This document shows positions 34,805-45,200 of a stretch of DNA of 64,000 nt, piece after piece. The translations under genes and the position numbers were made by a program. Source of the stretch: Takakia lepidozioides (lineage: Eukaryota; Streptophyta; Takakiopsida; Takakiales; Takakiaceae); contig CM060731.1 of assembly GCA_030704615.1 (NCBI GenBank), positions 81,138,756 to 81,202,755 on the forward strand, in the 5' to 3' direction. Positions within the stretch are counted from its first letter, which is position 1; every line of letters starts with the position of its first letter. The notes below the pieces were generated by a model. That model saw only the letters and a list, made by a program, of their open reading frames with translations, made no database searches and had not been told where the DNA came from.

Positions 34805-35417
34805 AAGCTCCCGACCAGATTAATTCAAGGTCAAATGGTGGGGTCAGCTGCAACATATGCCCAACACCAGATATCCTAAGTTAATCGACTCCATATCTTG
34901 GAAACAGGACCGCCCTGTCAAACAGGCTAAGTCCTGGCAGAAGAGAGTAGAAGAGATTCTCAAGGACCTGGACCTGGATCCGCAAGCCTTGACCCTGCTG
35001 GATAAATCTGACTTAGAGGCTGTAGTGTCCGAAGCCATGTCTGTTGCCATGAGATTGTCTGATGAAAATGAAGTTAGGCAGAGAACTTCCTTGAACTTGT
35101 TTCCAGTCAGTGACATGGGGGTGGACATCTTGGATGACCTCAAGGGTCTACCCACTCTCGGCACTAGACTGAAATTTAAACTCAGGGCAGGAAGCCTATC
35201 TTTGAACAGCAAACAGAAGCAGAGAGGAAAGGGAGAATGCAATTGTCCGTTGTGTGGGCAATCTGAAGACAGTATTCATTTTCTGATACACTGTCCGGGG
35301 TTCTCTCACCAAAGAGACACTCTCTTCAATTCTATCAAGGGAATTGTGCCTGTACCCCCTAAACCCATTGCACCAGCCACAAAGCACTCCATGTGGAAAG
35401 CACAAAGCACTATGTAA
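34805..35417 (+). pseudogene. LINE C-terminal fragment, tandem second copy
   Basis: The frame from KLPTRLIQGQMVGSAA-like sequence onward repeats the C-terminal half of the preceding LINE (MPNTRYPKLIDSISWKQD ... CNCPLCGQSEDSIHFLIHC) with few changes, and ends at a TAA near 35417. It is almost identical, inverted, to 11537-12160. The repeated start inside each arm means a tandem duplication preceded the inverted one. Confidence 0.75.
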
Positions 35418-35935
35418 ATGGCACTCACTGAATTGCGAACGGTTGCATTGACTGAGCTGCGGTCGCCGGTGACTTGCTCGCGCCCGCCCCGCGCTCCTTG
35501 TTGTGCAGTCACCCACCCCATGAATACACAAACAACCAAAAACAAAAACAAGAAACAAGAAAGAACAAGAATAGAAGGAGATGGATTGAGAGAGATGATG
35601 AAAGAGAGGGAGGCAGAGAGGGAGGCAGAGAGAGAGGGAAGAGGGGCAGGGAGGGAGAAAGGGAGAGATCGCAGGGAAGAGATCGCAGGGAAGGGGAGTC
35701 GCTGCATACCTCTGTTGCGCGCAAGATCGACTGCCCGATTTTTAGTCGGTGACCGCGATTTACCACCTTGGGGGAGGACGTGCTAAATTTCGGAGGAACC
35801 CCTACGTCAGCTTTAACAGCAGCTAGGAGCCTGCTAACTAGCGGGGGTTGTAACGGGCAAGTGCGGCCGTCACCACGCCGTTAACGGCTGGTACCTAGCT
35901 TAGCAAGCCGCTTAGCAGCCAGGTGCGGCCGGGGC
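35418..35935. repeat. Right end of the inverted composite: purine-rich stretch and GC-rich terminus
   Basis: A GAGAGGGAGGCAGAG-type simple stretch (about 35570-35700) is followed by the same GC-rich end as at 11020-11240 (GATTTTTAGTCGGTGACCGC, CAGCCAGGTGCGGCCG). Similarity to the left arm stops near 35935, with unrelated flanks beyond on both sides. 35936-36090 shows nothing recognised. Confidence 0.65.
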
Positions 35936-36099
35936 TTAGAGTCTCTATAACGGAGGGCCTCAATCTTACTTTGGTGGGCTCTATAAGCAAGCCGCCCGGG
36001 CCCTTTGCGAACGCATTCTAAGTAAGATTGCCTTCACCAATGCCTTCTAAGATTGCCTTCGCTGATAACCGACCTGCCGCACCCTTGTTAATTACTAAT

Positions 36100-36300
36100 T
36101 GTCCCCACAACCAAGTTGTAGCCAAGTGATAATGGACACATACCACCTCAGAAGAGGTTGTGGGTTCAACCCACGTCCACCTTCTTGCCGGAAGGTAGTA
36201 CCCGTGGGGGGTGAAGCGACACCATAACTTAGACCTCCTTGTCGAGGCGTCATAAGTAAATCAATGAATAATATTTGTTGGCCATAGGAGGTCCTGACCG
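36100..36300 (+). mobile_element. Possible tRNA-derived SINE or tRNA relic
   Basis: TAGCCAAGTGATAATGG (36119-36135) resembles a pol III A box, and GGGTTCAACCC (36162-36172) is a near-consensus B box at tRNA-like spacing. The sequence after it continues without a tRNA acceptor stem, and no stable cloverleaf could be drawn, so a SINE head is more likely than a functional tRNA. No target duplication or tail was confirmed. Confidence 0.3.
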
Positions 36301-37149
36301 TTCAAAGACGTCGTATCCGTCCTCTCATGAATTAAGTATTTTTGGGACACTCTATCCATCCAGGGGGAGAGGCCTCTGGCGGGCCCACTTACCTCTAAGT
36401 TACACCGGCTAAGATAGAGGTAACTTAGTGGGCTGCTTGTAGATTAAAACATGAAGAGAGTGAAGTGTGTCTGCAAAGTGGTAGAGTTCGTTCGTATGAT
36501 AAGGTGGTGTTTTTCCTTGTTTTGTTTTTTGCCTCCTTCTGTTGGATCCCTGCTACCTCTTTCCATTTCACTGAATAGTAGGTTTCAGATCTCGCAACTA
36601 GCTTTGTTGTTGGAAGAATCCTACCCCTTAAGCCTGACACGTAAATATATACCATAACTTTTTACAAAATATTTAATACAGGACAAATCAAGTTAATCAA
36701 TTGAAAAGAGCGAGAAAACAATAACCTCGCGGAGGGCCATAAGGCAATATAATCGTGGGAAACCTCCCATAACGCCTCATTGGAGTCATGGTTCACCAAG
36801 AGAACAACGGCAACGAACCAAACTTCAAGAAAACACCATGGACATAAATCTAGGACCAAGAACCCACCACAAGTACTGAAGTTGTACAGGACCAACAACA
36901 CTAGCCAGAGCACGACAAATGCACATCAAGAGAGACCAAAATAAGAAGGGACAGAGAGGCAAGTGCTTGGAGGAAAGCTAATGTTTGGAGGAAGGGCCTC
37001 AAAATTAAGGTGTGCCTTAATTTTGGTGTTCTATTCTTCCTATGCTTCCAATATATCTTCCTCCACTTTCAGCGGCGGAAGTAGCTCGGTCAGCTTTTCT
37101 TTAGAACATTTTGAATAACTGGAAGCGAAAAATCCCAAGCCTTCCTCCC
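36301..37149. other. Intergenic, nothing recognised
   Basis: No protein-like frame, repeat or RNA gene was seen in this stretch between the repeat complex and the decayed LINE fragment at 37150-37490. Confidence 0.3.
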
Positions 37150-37490
37150 CTAAACCCCAAATTCAATAGAAGAAATCTCACGAAGAACTGCCTTCATGCA
37201 AGGGAATTCACCCTCGTACCGGTTGGCACATCGAATTTTCCAAATGTGCCAAAGAGCAAGTGAACCAGGAGAAGCCCCGACCTGGCACTTATGCCAAATC
37301 CTTCTCCCATAGGGGTTGGGCAGATGAATTGACAAAGCCCAACATTGACTAATTTTGAAGGAATAAGTAACTTATAAAAAGGTGCAATTGACCAGATCGC
37401 CTCAACAAAGTGTAGAAAGCCCATGTTCAATGGTCTCGACAGAATTGAAACACATTTTGCAGATAAAAGCGAGGTTGGAAACATGCCCAT
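37150..37490 (-). pseudogene. Decayed LINE fragment of a different family (zf-RVT)
   Basis: Minus-strand frames contain CKMCFNSVETIEHGLSTLC (C-x2-C-x7-E-T-x2-H-x6-C, the zf-RVT pattern) and, in another frame, IWHKCQVGASPGSLALWHIW and KIRCANRYEGEFPCMKAV, typical of the LINE C-terminus. Frameshifts and a stop separate them. It is unlike the LINE copies at 11-13 and 33-35 kb. Confidence 0.55.
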
Positions 37491-39390
37491 TATTATTATT
37501 ATTATCTAGTTTCTTAAACATTTTTATTGTGCTTCGTCTAACTCACTGTGTATACTTCAACCCTCAACCCTTAGCATTGTTTTGTTTTTTCTTTTCACTT
37601 TTCCAAAATGTCATTGGAAAGTGGCTATATAACAGGTGTCACGTTTTAACAGGTCCACGTGGAAACATCTGCCTCCTGATATTCAATCTGGCACTTTCCG
37701 GCAAAATTTTTGATTTTCACTCTCACAATTCCCTTGTAAAAGTAGCTGACTCGAGGAGGTCGAAAATCTGGCGATTTTCCGCCAGGAAAAAAAACAATGA
37801 CCTTTAGTAGGATTTTTTATCTTCATACACAGACCCCTGCTTTGCGCATGAGATCAGTTGATACAGTGGGCGTCAACTCTTTAAAAACTTTAAAATACAT
37901 TTAAAAAAACCAAAAAAAAAACTCTGTTTCGGTAAGCTACTTCCCCTTTCTGATAAATAAAATGAAATAAAATGATGCTTAGTGTGACGTGTGGGCCGAT
38001 TATAGGATACATTTAAAAAGTAGTATTTTCCAAGAAAGAACAATAAAAAAGTATGGGATAACTGTAAAATACAGGGCCTGGTCATAATGTCCTCTCCCAG
38101 CAGGCCATGAGACCCGTTCCAGTAACACGCGTTCAGCCTTCGTACAACCACGTCTTCAGCTGAGCATTATGGGCTGAGATGGTCCAGCGGCCACGTCACC
38201 ACTTGGGCCACGTGCTTACTCCACGCCGTACCCGGCCTTCCAGTCCGTTCCAACACGTGTGAGACAGACGGACAGCGGCATCGGTGCACGTTAGAGCCCC
38301 ACCACGTCCGTCCTCCCGGTAGGACCGGGCTTGTGGCGTCAGCCGTGGTTTAGCCAGGGTATTGCCACAAACCCTAGGCCTAGACAAAGCCGATTATCGT
38401 ATTTAATTGCCTGCCGTGCCGTGCTGCCAATTTCAGGCTTCATTAATAGGGTTCTGGCATAAGGGTGGCCAGGAGTTTAGCCATCAAGCTGGCTTGTGCC
38501 AGAGTTGAAGGACGGACGTAACGAGCGGACGCACGGATGGGCCCGTCCACCGGCTGCCTCCGTCCTAGAGGCTGACACCTGTCCGTCCTGTTGGCGAGTC
38601 TGGCTACTTACAATTGTTTTTTAATTTTCCGTTCTCCATTTCGGAAAACAAAAAAGAAGAAAAAAGAAAAGGAAGCGCGCGCGAGGTAATGGGTACGGTA
38701 GGTGTCTGGTCGCTGCGTGCAATCTGCCCCACTGTCCCTGCAACGGTCATATACGTATGATGTATTTCGTGTAGTACAAATACTCGTATTACTCAGTAGC
38801 AGAACGGAATTCGTTTGCGGCAAATAGTTTCGTTTGAAAACGAGAAAAAATATGTTCCCGTTAGGTAAAGGCGTTCGGTCTCTAGTTTGTTGAATGGGGA
38901 GGATGAACGAACGATCATACTAGTTATCCGACGGAAAGATTCTGCGTCCATACGTGGATGTTTCGTCGATATCTTGTCGAAGTTTCCTTGCACCTCCGCA
39001 GCTCCTTAGCTTGTCCGACCTCGTTCCTCTGGAGAGATGGAGTCGGGGAATTTGGGAAGGGGCGATGAGGGGAAAAATAGAGAGGGAGAGGAAGGATTTC
39101 CTCCGCCAAATCTCCGCTTCTACACTCGATAACCTGTGAGTTGGAGATCTTGTGGTGATAGCCCAAATACGAAGCTCGGCAGCTCGAATTGTTTGTCTGT
39201 TTACAGAAACGGATTTGGGGAGGAGTGGGAGGGTTGCAGATGCTCATCTAAATAGCTTTGTTTGTTTCGGAAATTTCTGGTTGTCATCGCTCAATGCAAC
39301 ATGGATGTATTCTTATGGAGCTTTCTGCCTTCGGTTGTCCGCTCTACACTATCGTTTGAGATGATTATGCAGGTTTAATCGCAGAGGACA
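37491..39390. other. Intergenic and 5' region of the F-box gene
   Basis: No coding sequence was recognised. A probable 5' leader intron of the F-box gene ends at TTATGCAG about 39372, 18 bp before the ATG; its 5' exon was not located. The rest is plain AT- and GC-mixed DNA with short homopolymers. Confidence 0.35.
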
Positions 39391-40638
39391 ATGGCAGCGA
39401 CACGGCCAAACCTGGCAGATGGTAGCAACGATGATGCTGTAACCATGCAAACCGTCAGGGCTCCTGGGCACCTCGAAGCGATACCTGATGACCCACCAAC
39501 TACGAGTCTTCAAGTGAAAAACCATTCGGTGGTGATGGATCAGAGGATTTGGAATGAATTTCCAGCAGACTTGGTGGAGATTGTACTGGCTGCCGTCCCT
39601 ACAGTCACTTTTTTCCAAGCCCGTGTCCTCTGCAAAAGGTTCAATGAACTTCTGTTTTCAAGGACATTCCTTCGTGTATGGACCAAACTGCACGCTCCGG
39701 AGGACTGGCTCCTTATGGTTTACAGTCAATTCCAAGCTCCGTGGATGTCCCTGGCTGCTTACAATCCTTGTCGGCGCAAGTGGTTCTATTTGCCTACGCC
39801 ACGATCTTTCTTTAGCGGGCAATCCTGTGTTCCAATGGCATCTTCTCAAGGGCTGATCTGTATGGCTCCGGTTGAAGAGTCACAACATTTGATCTTATGG
39901 AATCCTTTGACAAATTCTGCAGAGGTGCTGCGAGGTATGCTCATCAAGAAGAGCTTGTGTGTAGGTCTGGCTGTGAACCCAGCAACAAAAGCGTACCAAA
40001 TCGTTCTCCTGGGTTATACGTCAGATTCCTCCGAGGGGTGTGTGACAGAGGTCTACGATTCCTCTCTCGGTCACTGGAAGAGAGCGGACACCTCACATGA
40101 TTCATGGCACGGCTGCTACTCCGATTCCTTGGTGTATTTTAGAGGTGCCTTCCACGTCATATCAGCAAATCAACATGGGCCGTTCAGGTTATGTCTCATA
40201 TCGTATGACCTGAAAGAGGGTTTCTGGAGAGAAACATGCAAACTTCCAACAGTCAGTGGTCTCTCGTTTTGTAGTCCATCTCTCTTCGAAGTTAAGCCAG
40301 GGAGACTCTTCCTTGCAGTTAGAAATTCTCCTGATCACAATCAACATTATGCTATTCATTTGTGGGAGCTGCGCGTGTCAGATGCGAGCGTGGACTGGAT
40401 CATGGTAGCAATCGTGCCCCAAGAAATCATTGAGCTCCTTAGAAAGGAGCACTGGGGATCACCGTACTTCAGATGCCACGCAATTGGTGACCTTGTTTGC
40501 TTCGTCGGAACCAATGATTTCCGGGGTTTTGTGTATGATTTGTCTTGGGAAGAATGGCACTGGTTGCCCCGGCGCTTGGAACGCTTGTTCGACCATTTGC
40601 TTTCCTTTCAGCCCAGACTTGATATGCTAAATTGTTGA
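39391..40638 (+). CDS. F-box protein with kelch-like C-terminal repeats
   Basis: One open frame of 415 codons. Residues about 53-97 form an F-box (IWNEFPADLVEIVLAAVP ... ARVLCKRFNELLFS), the Skp1-binding module of SCF ubiquitin ligases. The rest has the blocks seen in plant F-box/kelch and UFO/HWS-like proteins: W-x2-L-x-A-YNPCRRKW, ASSQGLICMAP, LWNPLTNSAEVL, AYQIVLLGY, VYDSSLGHWKRA, LCLISYDLKEGFW and VYDLSWEEWHWLP. These probably build a beta-propeller for substrate binding. The N-terminal 50 residues are low in structure. Coding without introns is common for this family. The substrate is unknown. It converges with the small four-exon gene on the opposite strand (209 bp between stops). Confidence 0.88.
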   Translation: MAATRPNLADGSNDDAVTMQTVRAPGHLEAIPDDPPTTSLQVKNHSVVMDQRIWNEFPADLVEIVLAAVPTVTFFQARVLCKRFNELLFSRTFLRVWTKLHAPEDWLLMVYSQFQAPWMSLAAYNPCRRKWFYLPTPRSFFSGQSCVPMASSQGLICMAPVEESQHLILWNPLTNSAEVLRGMLIKKSLCVGLAVNPATKAYQIVLLGYTSDSSEGCVTEVYDSSLGHWKRADTSHDSWHGCYSDSLVYFRGAFHVISANQHGPFRLCLISYDLKEGFWRETCKLPTVSGLSFCSPSLFEVKPGRLFLAVRNSPDHNQHYAIHLWELRVSDASVDWIMVAIVPQEIIELLRKEHWGSPYFRCHAIGDLVCFVGTNDFRGFVYDLSWEEWHWLPRRLERLFDHLLSFQPRLDMLNC

Positions 40639-40846
40639 GTCTGTGCCCTTATGTAAGTCTTCAAGTTATCTCTTGACCAGTCCCTTCTCTCAATTGCATT
40701 GACAGTTTTTCCTGACATAATGTTGATTGGATGGACTCATATCGGCACTCGATTCGTCTCGAGTCGTTTAGTACTTCCTGCCCTCCTGGTGCGGTGTCCA
40801 AGATGGTAAAGTCTCCTTTCTGGAGTGCTGGAGTAATGTGTGCAGG

Positions 40847-41470
40847 TTATAATGTGGCAATTCGCGGGCAAATGAGGTCTAACATGTGAACACGGGGGAC
40901 TACAACAATGTTTATGGTGGTGTTGTCGTCCCCATTGTCTGTAAGACAGAAAGGAAGTTATAACTGGTGGCCAACGATTTAGAAGGTACCCATGTTTAGA
41001 GTGCCAAAAGCACAAATCTTTCTGTATCTTGCTAAGTAGTTAGGGGTTGTCATTGTCAGCTACTTGCTCTGAGCCGGAGCATCTACGCATTCATATTGTG
41101 AAGAGAAAAGAAAGGATTCTTTACCAGGATCTGTTCCCAAGGAAAAGTGAGTCAATTGTCCAAAGTGTGGTGCCCATTTCTCCAGCTCCGCAGTCACCTG
41201 AAACAACCAACACTGGCCACTATCTGTACTTGGATGCAATCTACTTTGACTGAACGCTTACATAAGCATACCCATAGCCAGCAGACTTAGCCACTGCATT
41301 GAGTTCACCATCAAGTACCTGGGCGCAGCCTAGAAGCGCCACAGAAAAGTTCCCAAATCCTTTTCCTGAAAAGAGACATTCAATCAGGCAACGACCCTTA
41401 GAAAACTGTAACAAGAGTTTAGCGGGAACATTGACAATAAATTACTTACAGTTATGAACATCGGTTGCAT
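40847..41470 (-). CDS. Small four-exon protein (109 aa), unrecognised
   Basis: Exons on -: 41470-41450, 41405-41262, 41197-41125, 40938-40847. Every intron has GT-AG ends (donors GTAAGT, GTAAGC, GTAAAG; acceptors TTACAG, TTTCAG, TTACAG) and all phases fit, so the model was found by splicing, not by frame length. The ATG follows an in-frame TAG nine bases upstream on the same strand. The protein contains KGRCLIECLFSGKGFGNFSV, LDGELNAVAKSAGYGYAY, ELEKWAPHFGQLTHFSLG and, near the end, TTINIVVVPRVHMLDL. It looks globular, with no signal peptide or membrane helix. I do not recognise the family. It may be a real conserved gene or a decayed one that is still open. Its 5' side faces the FIP37 gene, 0.8 kb away. 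Confidence 0.6.
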
Positions 41471-42298
41471 CTACGTCTGTGCCGATAAGAATAAGAAACA
41501 ACTGATGAGAGATCACAGCACCATCGTCTGCACAAGATACCTGAAATCCGCAGCAAACGATTCTCCAAGCCCCATGAAGACTTTGCATGGAAGTATATCC
41601 ACACGCAGACACTTCACCGTTCAATCGACATGCTCAGGCCGAGCTGTTTCCTCCCTTTTCCGAGGCGTGTCTTGGTGAAGTGCGTCAAAAAATATATATA
41701 TTGTGCCTCCGAACTTCAAAGCCACAGATCGAATGTTGAGCTCAAGTCTTGCGAGACCGAGAGAAGGAAGGGGCAGGAAGCCCACCTACTCCCTACCAAC
41801 AACGTGGATGAGAGAGACAGTGTTTCGTACATCCAGTACTCTCTAATCATTCATCCGAACCCCCACTTTCAGGACCTCAGTTTGAGGTCCCCGAAACATT
41901 TCAAGATCTCATTTGAGGTCTCTGGTCTCGGCCCCGTCGCGATGCATGCTTGGTGTGCTGTGATCAGTGCCTGCGATTGTTGGTGCCATCGTTTGCTGGA
42001 TTGAAGGAGTTGGAGAGGATGGGATCGCCGAAAGCAGCTACACGGTCACCCTTGGCGCCCATGTTTGATGATGTATGACAAGTTTTGCTACTTCCTTGAG
42101 CACCATCTGCGCAGTTAGGTTTAAGATTAGTTTCCAGACATGTTTCAAAGGAATGCAGTACTGGACTTGATTGTGAAGGGCATCCGCACTTTGGGTTCTC
42201 AGCCCCGTAATTCTTTTAAGAATTTATTTTTTAAACCCTGTGATCACGACAACCCGTGCGTCTCTACTTCCGCGTTTCCAGTAAGGTGCTGTTCTTTG
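41471..42298. promoter_or_regulatory. Shared upstream region of two divergent genes
   Basis: The small gene (-) and the FIP37/WTAP gene (+) start 828 bp apart and point away from each other, so this stretch must contain both promoters and leaders. No specific motif can be named. The last 150 bp may be 5' leader of FIP37; the frame there is open but has no family similarity. Confidence 0.4.
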
Positions 42299-45200
42299 AT
42301 GCAGGAGGAATTTGATTTCGAGGGGGATGCAGGGGACGCAAACAGGCCAGGTACGTTTCTCGATGTGAAGATTGTTTTGATCTACTCCTGTACTATTATT
42401 GATCCCGCCAGGCATAGGTGGAGGTGCCAGAATCGGAGGTAAGGTGGGGAGGAGATAGAGAGGCAGTGGGGTGGTGGGGTTGTTAGCTGGGTGATGATGC
42501 ACGACGTTGCGGGCTGTGTTCAGCGGTGGACCTCACAAGGTGGTTTGGATGACGTTCCAGGTGTGAAGAGGGATTTTGGTGACCTTGATGATGACGAAGA
42601 AGATCTCTATCCCTCCAAGAAGGTAGGTCTCTCTGCTCTCCAAGATCTCTTCTTGGTGCAGAATTGCTGCCCAAAAACCTAGCACTATGTTGACCTGATT
42701 TTGCTGTAGCTCTGGGCAGAAATTATTGTGGGATGCGTGGGCCTGGTAGGTCCATTTTGATGAACGAAATGTGGAATGTAATTCCCATCATTAGTTGCAG
42801 AATAGTGCAACTGATGATCACCATCAGTGTGAACCATTTTATCTTCTACGTTATTCTGAAGTGGATGACATTTGCAGAAGTGGAGAGCAAGGTTCATTAA
42901 ATCAAATCCTTTGGGCTCTCTGCTTTGAACGACTGCTTAGGAACCCTAAGTTTCATCACCTGAGAATACTTTTCATCATATACAGGCAGTCTGACACCAA
43001 CGTGTAGCTTGGTTGTGTGTCAAAAGATATATGGCTCTTCGATCGGAGCTGGTAGTGATCATGCCACCACCACCATCCTCAACCTACGGGCCAGGTATCT
43101 TCTGGAAACACAAGCTTGATCTCTCCCTGGTGATGTGCTACTTTCTTCGTTTTTGGAGTGTCAAGTGCCCTCACCCTTCTTCTTGGCCCTGAATTTCATT
43201 GTGGTCCTTCCAAATGTGCTTGCAAATTGAGGGTGTGCTTGGTCCTGGAGTCTAGACAATGTTTAAAGATTGATGAAAGATTGATATCATCAGTTTACAG
43301 GACTCCACTTGCTGCATGAATCCCGAGTTATATTCACCATACTCTTCTAATGATTGGGCATAGGTACGGCAGTTTGGTAGCCAGGGGTACCATGTTGACT
43401 GTGATATATGTATGTGGGAGTTACATTTTTGAGTCAGCAATGCAGAACAATTGTGAACTAGATGAATATGGATGACTGGTATTTTGAATGCATGGGGGAT
43501 GGACAGCTTGGAGGATCGTGACAGCACCATTTCCTCTTTGCAGGTGCCATTCTGTCCATTGCTGGTTGTTGCAGGGCCTTATTTGGGTTGTGCTGTATAC
43601 TTTCCTTTTCCCTTCTTTCTGCATTGCAGCTACTTAGCTGCAAAAATGTTGTCTTGTCCTGAAAACAGTACAGATGATTGATGCTCGTAACTTATACTTC
43701 AATATTTCTATGTTTCCACTAAATCATGTGTAAATATCAAAGGGGTGATGAGGTTGTCTCTGTTTTGGTGGGGAAGGAGGTGTGATTTGCACTTTTATAT
43801 CTGATCGCCAACTGGCTCACCTGCTGGATGAGTCTACCCATTGTTTTCTGCTGTTTTGGGTCAAAGTGAATCCAACCAAAGACTGTGTCCACGCTTGGCT
43901 GTTTCAGGCATCTCTTAAGATGGCGAATGAAGAGCTGGAGAAATGGCACAATGCCTTTAACAATGACTCCCTTCTCCCTGCTGGAACAAGCACTGGTAGG
44001 GAACCCTACTGGTCTTTTAGGTTCAGTAGTTTTGTAAATTTGGATTGAGACCAGGCCTGTCTGACACTAAAAGACTGACCCCTATCCATTCACTTGACAG
44101 TGGCTGGAATAGTTGTTGAAGTAGTTGACACGACAAGCTCACGTTAGCAAGGCCTGTTGTTGTGAGCTATGGTTGCATCAAGTGACACTGTTTGCTACAC
44201 TTTCTTAGTGGATGCCAAGCCTGTAGTACGTAATCGCTCCTTTTTGTGTGAAACTCTGATGGGTTAGTGAATCCAATTGCTCTCATGTATTGCATCCAAT
44301 GGTCTTGGAACTGAAGGACATCTCATTGAGTTTTCACATGCAAATGAGTGGGCCCTGCGAGAGTCCTTATACCACATATATTTTGTGTCTTTGAGTGTGA
44401 GTGAGTTTTGACAGAAAAGGTTAGTCCTACCATTCTATGGTTGATGTTAACATTCTATATTTTGCCTGACAAGAGGTGGATGTTGGCCCCTTTACAGACC
44501 CGGAAGTGGTGTTGCAGGCTGTGCAGAAATTGCAAGCTTCAGAGAGTCAAATGAAGGATCAGGTACTTGGCCCTCTCCTTCTGTTCTGTACGTGAGGGTT
44601 CTGGATTGCCATGGACATGGATTCTGCATGTCTGATAACTGATAGGATGGGAACTGACATCAGAAAAGTGCCGGGAATGAAGAAAAAGGGCAATGGACAC
44701 GGGTGCCATTTTCAAATCCATCACAATGTTTATCCAGAGATTGTTTGGTCCTGCACTTTTGACTTAGTGTGGTTTCTATCTTGGGTTGAAGACGAAGAAG
44801 CTGAATGTGTGAAAAAGATATGGAGCTCTGAAAAGATGTGCAAACTTGCTATCTAGTAAAAATCGTCCCTTGAGGGTGGTGCTGCAAATGAGAAAGAGAT
44901 GTCTGGAAAGCACACGAGAGATTAAGCGAAGCCTGAAGTTGACTGGGAGTGTTGTTACGTGCAGCTATTGAGTGCAAAGAGGAGGGAAGCTGTGATGCTT
45001 GTGAAGCTTGCAACTGCGGAGCAAGATATAGTGGATTTGAAGGTGAGGCCTGGAGTTTTGAATTGCACATAAAGTGTGACTGTGGTCCTCAAGACGTAAT
45101 GGATCAGGTGGCATGCTCCCTTCCTTGTTTTGCTAACTTCGTGACACTGTTGCTTATGTGATTGCGGGTGCATGGATGGCACGTGCAGAGTGTGGTGCAT

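Noticed and set aside
36119-36172. Functional tRNA gene
   Set aside because: A and B box-like words are present but no acceptor stem or anticodon arm could be formed; kept only as a possible SINE.
41442-41624. Longer minus-strand exon reading VSCADDGAVISHQL upstream of the small four-exon gene
   Set aside because: Its frame does not fit the next exon: joining at the good donor gives a stop or phase clash. The other frame with ATG 41470 fits all later exons.
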